Positions 35,848-43,268 of a DNA stretch of 64,000 nucleotides are shown here, one piece after another. A model generated the notes under the pieces. It worked only from the letters and a program-made list of their open reading frames with translations, had not been told where the DNA came from and ran no database searches. Source of the stretch: Brevundimonas pondensis (GTDB lineage Bacteria; Pseudomonadota; Alphaproteobacteria; Caulobacterales; Caulobacteraceae). Both the position numbers and the translations under genes were made by a program. How positions within the stretch are numbered: the stretch's first letter is position 1; every line of letters begins with the position of its first letter. The DNA is taken from the NCBI RefSeq assembly GCF_017487345.1, contig NZ_CP062006.1:1618001-1682000 (forward strand), read 5' to 3'.

Positions 35848-36852
35848 ATGATCGTCGCGCCTGATGTTCTCGGCCTGATCGGCAATACGCCTCTGGTGCG
35901 CCTCAAACGCGCGTCGGAGCTGACGGGCTGCGAAATCCTCGGCAAGGCCGAGTTCATGAATGTCGGCGGTTCGATCAAGGATCGGGCGGCGCTCAGCATC
36001 ATCAGAAAAGCGCGCGCCTCGGGCGCGCTGAAGCCCGGTGGCGTCATCGTCGAGGGCACAGCGGGCAATACCGGCATCGGCCTGGCCTTGGTCGGGGCGG
36101 CGCTGGGCCACCCGGTCGTCATTGTCATGCCGCGCAGCCAGACGGACGAGAAGAAGCGGGCGGTTCGCCTGCACGGCGCGCGTCTGATCGAGGTCGATCC
36201 CGCGCCCTTCGCCAGCCCCAACCATTTCGTCGCCTATTCCCGCCGTCTGGCCGAGGAACTGAACGAGAGCGAGCCGAACGGCGCCTTCTACGCCGATCAG
36301 TTCGACAACCTGGCCAATCGCGAAGCCCACTACGAAGCTACTGCACCCGAGATCTGGAAACAGACGGACGGCGAGATCGACGGTTTCATCTGTGCCGTCG
36401 GTTCGGGCGGGACCCTGGCCGGGTGCGCTGCCTATCTGCGAGAACAGAAACCCGAAGTCCGCATCGGTCTGGCCGATGTGCCGGGCGCCGCCCTCTACAG
36501 CTGGTTCACCGAGGGCAAGCTCGCGGGCGAGGGCTCCTCGATCACCGAAGGCATCGGCGTCAACCGCATCACCGGCAATCTCGAGGGGCTGGCGGTCGAT
36601 CATCCCTATCGGATCGAAGACGCAGAATTCCTGCCCATCCTGTTCGATCTGGTGAAACACGAGGGTCTGTCGCTGGGGCCGTCCAGCGGGGTCAATATCG
36701 CCGGCGCCATCCGCATGGCGCGCGATCTGGGACCGGGCAAGACCATCGTCACCGTCCTGTGCGACGCGGGCCAGCGCTATGCCAGCAAGGTCTATGATCC
36801 GGCCTTCCTGACGGCACGGGGCCTGCCGACGCCGGAGTGGCTGAGCCGATGA
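35848..36852 (+). CDS. Cysteine synthase family PLP enzyme
   Basis: The ATG at 35848 gives 334 residues. The PLP lysine lies in NVGGSIKDRAA, the phosphate- and substrate-binding loops are EGTAGNTGIG and GSGGTLAG, and the C-terminal LGPSSGVN is typical of O-acetylserine sulfhydrylases. A longer C-terminus and a GGVIVEGTAGNTG variant suggest a CysK paralogue rather than the main enzyme. A 6-bp hairpin (35813-35829) precedes the start. The LysR gene overlaps its stop by 4 nt. Confidence 0.87.
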   Translation: MIVAPDVLGLIGNTPLVRLKRASELTGCEILGKAEFMNVGGSIKDRAALSIIRKARASGALKPGGVIVEGTAGNTGIGLALVGAALGHPVVIVMPRSQTDEKKRAVRLHGARLIEVDPAPFASPNHFVAYSRRLAEELNESEPNGAFYADQFDNLANREAHYEATAPEIWKQTDGEIDGFICAVGSGGTLAGCAAYLREQKPEVRIGLADVPGAALYSWFTEGKLAGEGSSITEGIGVNRITGNLEGLAVDHPYRIEDAEFLPILFDLVKHEGLSLGPSSGVNIAGAIRMARDLGPGKTIVTVLCDAGQRYASKVYDPAFLTARGLPTPEWLSR

Positions 36853-37799
36853 GCCGCAAGAAGGACGCATCAGTCGACAGCCGCATTCCGCCGCTGAACG
36901 CGCTGAAGGCCTTCGAAGCCGCAGCCCGTCGCCTGAACATCACCCGCGCCGCCGAAGAGTTATCGGTAACGCCCGGCGCCATCAGCCAGCAGATCCGCAT
37001 TCTGGAGGAGCACGCTGGCGCGCCCCTGTTCCACCGCGAGGGACGTCAGATCGCCCTGACCGACTTGGGGGCCGAGCTCTATCCGCTGCTGCACGACGGC
37101 TTCGACTATCTGAAACGGGCAGGGGATCTATTGTACCGCCCGGACCGCCGTCATGCCTTGGCGGTCAGCGTGCCGCCGTCCTTCGCCGCCAAGTGGCTGG
37201 CCCCGCGCATCGCCCGGTTCGCGGCGGCCCACCCCGAGGTCGAGGTCTGGATGTCGGCGGACATGCGGCTGGCCGATGTCGGCGGCGGGCGGGTGGACGT
37301 GGCGGTCCGATATGGACGTGGCGATTACACGGGCGTGCGGTCCGAGCGTCTGTTGTCGGCCGACGTAATCCCGGTGTGCAGCCCGGTCCTGCTGACGGGG
37401 CCCAAGGCGTTGAAACGCCCGGCGGACCTGGCGAAGCATGTCCTGATCCACCTGCGCGCCGGTGAACTGGAAGAGCCCCGTCCGGATTGGGCGGCTTGGC
37501 TGAAGGCCAAGGGCGTGGACAAGGTGGACGCTGCAGCTGGTCCTCGTTTTGACCAGACGGCCCTGGCCATCGAAGCCGCGGCTCATGGTCAAGGCGTAGC
37601 TCTGGCCCCCTATGCCTTCGTGGCGGAGGACCTGGCGTCGGGACGGCTGGTCGCTCCGTTTGCGGACGGCGCCTTCTCGACCGAAATGGCCTATCACGCC
37701 CTGACGCGACGCAGCGGTGTGTCAGAGCCGGCCCGCGCCTTCGTCCGCTGGATGAAGGAAGAGGTCCAGGCGGCGGAACAGCGCGTGGATGACCTCTGA
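36849..37799 (+). CDS. LysR-family regulator, GcvA-like
   Basis: Starting at ATG 36849, which overlaps the cysteine synthase stop by 4 nt (an ATG at 36837 is also in frame), the 316-residue protein has an N-terminal winged HTH (PPLNALKAFEAAARRLNITRAAEELSVTPGAISQQI) of the GcvA type. A LysR substrate domain with a DVAVRYGRGDY segment follows. Its coupling to the cysteine synthase gene suggests it controls that gene or sulfur and amino-acid metabolism; the effector is unknown. Confidence 0.88.
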   Translation: MSRKKDASVDSRIPPLNALKAFEAAARRLNITRAAEELSVTPGAISQQIRILEEHAGAPLFHREGRQIALTDLGAELYPLLHDGFDYLKRAGDLLYRPDRRHALAVSVPPSFAAKWLAPRIARFAAAHPEVEVWMSADMRLADVGGGRVDVAVRYGRGDYTGVRSERLLSADVIPVCSPVLLTGPKALKRPADLAKHVLIHLRAGELEEPRPDWAAWLKAKGVDKVDAAAGPRFDQTALAIEAAAHGQGVALAPYAFVAEDLASGRLVAPFADGAFSTEMAYHALTRRSGVSEPARAFVRWMKEEVQAAEQRVDDL

Positions 37800-37884
37800 T
37801 CGGCCATTTCTGTCCGATTTGTAACTTGAAGAGCAGGCGTTGAATCCGTCAGCGTAAAGCACCTTTTACACGCGGGGGCGCTTC

Positions 37885-38775
37885 ATGCTGACCATCAATA
37901 ATCTGGTCCATGTCTACGGCAATGGGACACGGGCTCTGGACGACGTCAGCCTGACGATTCCGACCGGCATGTTCGGCCTGCTGGGCCCGAACGGGGCGGG
38001 CAAGTCGACGCTGATGCGGACCATCGCCACCCTGCAGAGCCCGACCTCGGGCGAGATTCGCTTCGGCGACATCGACGTGATCCGCCAGCCGGAGCTGCTG
38101 CGCCGCACCCTGGGCTATCTGCCTCAGGACTTCGGCGTCTATCCGCGCGTCTCGGCCTACGACATGCTGGATCACATGGCGGTGCTGAAGGGCATAGCCG
38201 ACGGCAAGGAACGCAAGCAGACGGTCGAGGCCCTGCTGAACCAGGTCAATCTGTGGAGCGTCCGCAAGAAGGCCCTGGCCGGGTTCTCGGGCGGGATGCG
38301 CCAGCGCTTCGGCATCGCTCAGGCCCTGATCGGCAATCCGCGCCTGATCATCGTCGATGAGCCCACCGCCGGCCTGGACCCGGAGGAGCGCAACCGCTTC
38401 CTCAACCTCCTGGCCGAGATCGGCGAGAACGTGGTGGTCATCCTGTCGACCCATATCGTCGAGGACGTGGCCGACCTGTGCCCGCGCATGGCGGTGCTGG
38501 CGAGCGGCAAGATCCAGCTGGAGGGCGCGCCGCTGGAGCTGATGAAGCAGATGTCCGGTCGCGTCTGGAAGAAGGCCATCGCCAAGGAGGCCCTGCCTGA
38601 GCACCGTGCCCGCTTCGAGGTCATCTCGACGCGCCTGTTCGCCGGTCAGACGGTGATCCACGTCCTGGCTGACGCCAAGCCGGGCGAGGGCTTCGAGCCG
38701 GCCTCGGGGGGTCTGGAGGACGTCTACTTCTCGACCCTGGCCGCCTCGCGCCGTCCTGTCGCTCAAGCTGCCTGA
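37885..38775 (+). CDS. ABC transporter ATP-binding protein
   Basis: The 296-residue ATPase has Walker A GPNGAGKST (34-42), the Q-loop LPQDFGVYP, signature FSGGMRQRFGIAQAL, Walker B RLIIVDEPTAGLDP and the switch histidine in LSTHIVEDV. It is of the ABC-2/multidrug (CcmA-like) class. The gene is 10 nt upstream of a giant permease/peptidase fusion, and both surely form one transporter. Nothing indicates the substrate. Confidence 0.95.
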   Translation: MLTINNLVHVYGNGTRALDDVSLTIPTGMFGLLGPNGAGKSTLMRTIATLQSPTSGEIRFGDIDVIRQPELLRRTLGYLPQDFGVYPRVSAYDMLDHMAVLKGIADGKERKQTVEALLNQVNLWSVRKKALAGFSGGMRQRFGIAQALIGNPRLIIVDEPTAGLDPEERNRFLNLLAEIGENVVVILSTHIVEDVADLCPRMAVLASGKIQLEGAPLELMKQMSGRVWKKAIAKEALPEHRARFEVISTRLFAGQTVIHVLADAKPGEGFEPASGGLEDVYFSTLAASRRPVAQAA

Positions 38776-38785
38776 GGCCCGGATC

Positions 38786-41700
38786 ATGTTCGGGAAAGTC
38801 GCGGCCTTCGAGTTCCGCTATCAGCTTCGCCAGCCCGCCTTCTGGGTTATCGCCATCCTCTTCTTCCTGCTGAGCTTCGGCTCGGTCGCCAGCCCCAACG
38901 TCAGCGTCGGCTCGGGTGGCAATGTCTTCAAGAACGCGCCGTTCGCCATTGCTCAGGCTCATCTGATCTTCAATCTGTTCTTCATGCTGGCGACGACGGC
39001 CATCGTCGCCAATGTCGTGGTGCGTGACGCCACGACGGGCTTCGGCCCCATGATCCAGTCCAGCCGGTTGTCGAAGTTCGACTACCTATACGGCCGCTTC
39101 CTCGGCGCCTTCGCTGTCGTGGCCCTGGCCTTCTTGTCGGTGGCTTTGGGCATCCTGATCGGCACGTTGATGCCGTGGGTGGACAAGGAGACGGTCGGGC
39201 CGTTCCGTCCGCTGGACTATCTCTATGGCTTCGTCGTCATGGGCCTGCCGGGGCTGCTGTTCAGCTCGGCGGTCTTCTTCACCCTGGCGACGGTGACCCG
39301 TTCGATGATGGCGACCTATGTCGGCGTTGTCGGGGTCTTCATCTTCTACATGACCACAACCTCGGTCTTCGGCTCCAAGCCGGAGCTGGAGACCCTGGTG
39401 GCCTGGCTGGAGCCCTTCGGCGCCGGCGCCTATGGTCTGGCGACCAAGTACTGGACCTCGGCCGAACGCAACACGATCAACGCGCCGCTGACCGGCCTGC
39501 TGCTGGGCAATAAGCTGCTGTGGCTGGGCGTTAGCCTGGCCTTCCTGGCCGCCGCCTATCCCCTTTATCGCCCGTCGCCGCGCGGATCGAAGCTACGCAA
39601 GCAGGAGAAGCTGAAGGCGATGGCCGAGGCCTCGCCGGACGCCGCCGCCCCTGTCGCCCCCCTGGCGTCGCCCACCTATGGCTTCAAGGCCGGTTGGGCT
39701 CAGCTGGTCTCGCGAACGGTCTTCGAGATGAAGGCCGTGTTCAAGAGCCCGGCCTATTTCGTCATGCTGGCCCTGGGCTTCGCTTTCGGCATCGCCGTCC
39801 TGTTGTTCGCGGGCGAGATGTACGGCGCGCCGGTCCTGCCAGTGACGCGCGTGGTGATCGAGACGCTGGGCAGCTCGTTTGGGCTGATCGTCCTGATCAT
39901 CGCCATCTATTATTCGGGTGAGCTGGTCTGGCGTGACCGTGAGCGGCGCACGCATGAGATCATCGACTCGACCGCCACGCCTGACTGGACCTTCCTGCTG
40001 CCGAAGACCCTGGCCCTGATCCTGGTGCTGGTGTCGACCCTGCTGGCGGCCTCGCTGGCCGGGATGATCGTGCAGACGATCAAGGGCTACACCAACTACG
40101 AGATCGGCAAGTACCTGTTCTGGTTCGTGGCGCCTCAGGCAATCAGCTTCGCGTTGATGGCGGTGCTGGCCATCTTTGTGCAGTCGCTGTCGCCGAACAA
40201 GTTCGTCGGTTGGGCCGTCATGGTGGTCTATCTGATTTCGACCATCGTCCTGTCCAACATGGGCTTCGACCACATCCTCTACCGCTATGGTTCCGGGACG
40301 GGCATGCCGCTGTCAGACATGAACGGACTGGGCAAGTTCGCGGGCTACGCCGCCTGGATGCAGGCCTATTGGTCGGCCTTCGCCATTGTCCTGCTGGTCA
40401 TCGCCTATGGCCTGTGGCGTCGGGGCGCGGAGACGCGCTTCCTGCCGCGCCTGAAGCGACTGCCGCGCCGCCTGATGGGACCGGCGGGCGTGATCGGAGG
40501 CCTCGCCCTGACCGCTTTCGTGGCTCTGGGCGTTTTCAGCTTCATCAACACCAACGTCTGGAACGAGTATCGCAGCCGCGATCAACGCGAGCAGCTGATG
40601 GCGGACTATGAAAAGACCCTGCTGAAGTACGAGAAGACGCCTCAACCTTCGATCACCGACGTCAAGCTGGACCTGGACCTCTATCCGCACCAGCCGCGCC
40701 TGACGACCAAGGGGACCTATGTCGTCGAGAACCGCACCGGGGCGCCGCTCAATGAGGTGCATCTGCGCTGGAACGACGACCTGAAGATCGTCAGACTGGA
40801 CGTTCAGGGGGCTACCGTGGCCAAGGAGTGGCCTCAGTTCGAGTACCGCATCTATCGCTTCGCCACGCCCATGCAGCCGGGCGAGAAGCGCACCATCGCC
40901 TTTGAGACCGTACTGGAACAGCGCGGCTTCAAGAACAGCGGCGACACCACGCGGATCGTCGACAATGGCACCTTCGTCAACAATGGCGAGTTCGGCCTGA
41001 CAATCGGCATGGGCCGCGACGGCCTGCTGTCCGATCGCTCCAAGCGCCGTAAGCATGGCTTGCCGGCCGAGCTGCGCATGGCCAAACTGGAGGACGTCAG
41101 CGCGCGGGGCCACAACTATATCGGCGCCGACTGGGTCAACGCCGACATCACCGTGACCACGGTCGCCGATCAGACGCCGATCGCGCCGGGCTACAAGGTG
41201 TCGGATGTGACGAAGGATGGCCGTCGCACGGCCCGCTTTGTCACCGAGGCCCCTGTGCTGAACTTCTTCTCGGTGCAGTCGGCTGACTACCAGGTGGCCA
41301 GGGAGCAGCACGGCCCGATCGAACTGGCCGTCTATTACCACAAGGGTCACGAGCGGAACGTGGCGCGGATGCTGGCGGGGATGAAGGCGTCGCTGGACTA
41401 CTACGGCACGGCCTTCAGCCCGTACCAGTTCCGTCAGGCTCGGATCATCGAGTTCCCGGCTTACGCCAGCTTCGCCCAGGCCTTCGCCAACACCATGCCC
41501 TATTCGGAAGGCCTCGGCTTCATCGCCGACCTGACCGACGAGGAGAAGATCGACTACGTCACCTATGTCACCGCCCACGAGGTCGGACACCAGTGGTGGG
41601 CGCACCAGGTGGTCGGTTCGGACCAGCAGGGCTCGACCCTTCTGTCGGAATCCCTGGCGCAATACTCAGCCCTGATGGTGATGGAGAAGCTGTACGGACC

Positions 41701-42361
41701 CGACAAGATCCGTCGCTTCCTCAAGTATGAGCTGGATCGCTACCTGCGCTCGCGCGGCATGGAGCGGCTGGAGGAGATGCCGCTGCTGCGCATCGAAAAC
41801 CAGCAGTACATCCACTATCAGAAGGGCGGCCTGGTCATGTACCTGCTGCGCGATCAGATCGGCGAGGAGGCGGTGAACCGCGCCCTGCGTCGGGTGCTGG
41901 CGCAGTACGCCTTCAAGTCCGCGCCTTATCCGCGCTCGCTGGACCTGGTTGCAGCGCTGCGCGCCGAGGCTCCGGCGGACAAGCAGGCCCTGATCACCGA
42001 CCTATTCGAGAAGATCACCCTGTATGACGTGAAGACCAAGTCGGTCACGGCGACCAAGCGCGCCGACGGCAAGTGGGACGTCGCCCTGACGGTCGAGGCC
42101 CGCAAGCTGTACGCCGACGGCAAGGGCGAGGAGACCGAAGCCCCGTTGAGCGAAACCTTCGACGTCGGTCTGTTCTCGGCCGAGCCGGGCAAGGGGGCGT
42201 TTGACCAGAAGTCGGTCATGCTGATGGAGCGTCGTCCCCTGCGCAGCGGAACCCAGGTCTTCCGCTTCGTCACGGACCAGAAGCCGGCCTTTGCAGGGAT
42301 CGACCCCTACAACCGCTGGATCGACCGCAACTCGGACGACAACGTCAAGCCGATCACCTGA
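38786..42361 (+). CDS. ABC-2 permease fused to M1-family aminopeptidase domain
   Basis: The 1191-residue protein has two blocks of about six membrane helices each (roughly 8-260 and 320-600), as in ABC-2 permeases. A C-terminal M1 (gluzincin) peptidase domain follows, with zinc motif HEVGH (931-935) and the downstream glutamate E955 in LLSESLAQY. I count 19 residues between the second histidine and this glutamate, against 18 in classical M1 enzymes. Such permease/peptidase fusions are a known but uncharacterised family. The partner ATPase lies just upstream. Confidence 0.92.
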   Translation: MFGKVAAFEFRYQLRQPAFWVIAILFFLLSFGSVASPNVSVGSGGNVFKNAPFAIAQAHLIFNLFFMLATTAIVANVVVRDATTGFGPMIQSSRLSKFDYLYGRFLGAFAVVALAFLSVALGILIGTLMPWVDKETVGPFRPLDYLYGFVVMGLPGLLFSSAVFFTLATVTRSMMATYVGVVGVFIFYMTTTSVFGSKPELETLVAWLEPFGAGAYGLATKYWTSAERNTINAPLTGLLLGNKLLWLGVSLAFLAAAYPLYRPSPRGSKLRKQEKLKAMAEASPDAAAPVAPLASPTYGFKAGWAQLVSRTVFEMKAVFKSPAYFVMLALGFAFGIAVLLFAGEMYGAPVLPVTRVVIETLGSSFGLIVLIIAIYYSGELVWRDRERRTHEIIDSTATPDWTFLLPKTLALILVLVSTLLAASLAGMIVQTIKGYTNYEIGKYLFWFVAPQAISFALMAVLAIFVQSLSPNKFVGWAVMVVYLISTIVLSNMGFDHILYRYGSGTGMPLSDMNGLGKFAGYAAWMQAYWSAFAIVLLVIAYGLWRRGAETRFLPRLKRLPRRLMGPAGVIGGLALTAFVALGVFSFINTNVWNEYRSRDQREQLMADYEKTLLKYEKTPQPSITDVKLDLDLYPHQPRLTTKGTYVVENRTGAPLNEVHLRWNDDLKIVRLDVQGATVAKEWPQFEYRIYRFATPMQPGEKRTIAFETVLEQRGFKNSGDTTRIVDNGTFVNNGEFGLTIGMGRDGLLSDRSKRRKHGLPAELRMAKLEDVSARGHNYIGADWVNADITVTTVADQTPIAPGYKVSDVTKDGRRTARFVTEAPVLNFFSVQSADYQVAREQHGPIELAVYYHKGHERNVARMLAGMKASLDYYGTAFSPYQFRQARIIEFPAYASFAQAFANTMPYSEGLGFIADLTDEEKIDYVTYVTAHEVGHQWWAHQVVGSDQQGSTLLSESLAQYSALMVMEKLYGPDKIRRFLKYELDRYLRSRGMERLEEMPLLRIENQQYIHYQKGGLVMYLLRDQIGEEAVNRALRRVLAQYAFKSAPYPRSLDLVAALRAEAPADKQALITDLFEKITLYDVKTKSVTATKRADGKWDVALTVEARKLYADGKGEETEAPLSETFDVGLFSAEPGKGAFDQKSVMLMERRPLRSGTQVFRFVTDQKPAFAGIDPYNRWIDRNSDDNVKPIT

Positions 42362-42386
42362 TCGGTTGAGACGCGGAAATGAAGGG

Positions 42387-42416
42387 GGGGAGGGCGGCGT
42401 CGCTCTCCCCTTTTTT
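42387..42416 (+). terminator. Intrinsic terminator of the ABC transporter operon
   Basis: GGGGAGGGC (42387-42395) pairs with GCTCTCCCC (42402-42410) with one G-T wobble and a 6-nt loop, followed by six T residues (42411-42416). It is 26 nt after the stop of the permease/peptidase gene. Confidence 0.92.
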
Positions 42417-42524
42417 CATGGAGGAGCGGGCGCGCGAAAGAGGCCGTGACCCAGGGCGCAGGCAAAAGCGCAGCGGCCCAAGGACCGCTGTTCGTTTCTG
42501 ATTTCAGGATTGAAGAGGCGGTGT

Positions 42525-42555
42525 GCGCCATTCTCTTCGCTGAAGAGAATGGCGC
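42525..42555 (-). terminator. Hairpin overlapping the 3' end of tRNA-Asp
   Basis: The 14-bp perfect inverted repeat 42525-42538 / 42542-42555 has a 3-nt centre. On the tRNA strand its first arm includes the last two acceptor bases, the discriminator and CCA, then TTCTCTTC. No T-tract follows. It probably ends transcription and marks the processing site. Confidence 0.65.
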
Positions 42556-42626
42556 GAGTGACGGGGCTCGAACCCGCGACCTCCGGCGTGACAGGCCGGC
42601 ACTCTAACCAACTGAGCTACACCCGC
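42550..42626 (-). tRNA. tRNA-Asp (anticodon GTC)
   Basis: Read on the minus strand, GCGGGTG pairs with CACTCGC as acceptor stem (one G-T). The D-arm has AGCTCAGTTGGT, the anticodon loop reads CTGTCAC with anticodon GTC, and the T-arm contains GGTTCGAGCC. The discriminator is G, as expected for Asp, and CCA is encoded (42552-42550), giving 77 nt in all. Confidence 0.97.
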
Positions 42627-42653
42627 GTTTCCCTCCGCGAGGAGGAGAAGTGC

Positions 42654-42682
42654 GGATTAAGGGCGACTCATGATGGGGTCAA
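42654..42682 (-). promoter_or_regulatory. Promoter of tRNA-Asp with GANTC in the spacer
   Basis: On the minus strand, TTGACC (42682-42677), a 17-nt spacer and TAATCC (42659-42654) form a good sigma-70-type promoter about 28 nt before the tRNA. The spacer contains GAGTC, a CcrM methylation site, so methylation could affect it. Confidence 0.6.
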
Positions 42683-42725
42683 GCGCAATGTGAGAGGTTG
42701 CTGAAATTATCTGCGAATTCAGCTT

Positions 42726-43268
42726 CTAGCGCCCGCAATCCAGGCCGAGCGCATCGGGGGCGGCAGCTGCTCCGAGGCCGAGCGCCTTCTGCATGAAGAC
42801 GACGTCGCGCCAGGCGTCGAACTTCCATCCGGCGGCGTGAAAGACGCCTACGCGCTCGAACCCCGCGGCGGCGTGCAGGGCGATGGAGCCGTCGTTGGCG
42901 CTGTCGCCGATCACCGCCACCATCTGACGCATGCCCAAGACCTCGCAGGCGCTCAGCAGAGCCTCCAGCAAGGCCTTGCCGACACCCCGTCCTCGAAACG
43001 CCTCGGACACATAGATCGAGTCCTCGACCATGAAGCGATAGGCGGCGCGCAGGCGGTAAGGGCCGGCGTAGGCGTAGCCCGCCACCTGACCGTCGATCTC
43101 GGCGACCAGCACCGGCAGGCCCAGCGCCGCTGGCGCTGCCAGGCGCGCCCGCATCTCATCGGCAGAGGGGACGTCCAACTCGAAGGTCCCCGTGCCGTTC
43201 AGCACGCTGTCGGCGTAGATGGCCGTGACGGCGGCCACGTCGGCTTCCGTGAACGGCCGAACGATCAC
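42726..43268 (-). CDS. GNAT N-acetyltransferase (phosphinothricin acetyltransferase type)
   Basis: The best start is GTG 43268, which overlaps the stop of the oligopeptidase B gene by 4 nt (GTGA); longer forms of the frame run antisense to nothing meaningful. The 180-residue protein begins IVRPFTEADVAAVTAIYADSV and has the acetyl-CoA-binding motif FRGRGVGKALLEALL, as in the PAT/Bar group. The acceptor amine is unknown. It seems translationally coupled to the peptidase gene. Confidence 0.85.
   Translation of the reverse strand: MIVRPFTEADVAAVTAIYADSVLNGTGTFELDVPSADEMRARLAAPAALGLPVLVAEIDGQVAGYAYAGPYRLRAAYRFMVEDSIYVSEAFRGRGVGKALLEALLSACEVLGMRQMVAVIGDSANDGSIALHAAAGFERVGVFHAAGWKFDAWRDVVFMQKALGLGAAAAPDALGLDCGR

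Noticed and set aside
34315..36870. An 851-residue open frame antisense to lpdA and the cysteine synthase gene
   Set aside because: The strand it opposes has complete family motifs. Long antisense frames are expected at this GC content, and the product has no recognisable domain.
42500..42640. Phage or genomic-island attachment site at tRNA-Asp
   Set aside because: The repeated tRNA end is an inverted copy forming a hairpin, there is no direct repeat nearby, and no integrase or mobile gene is present.
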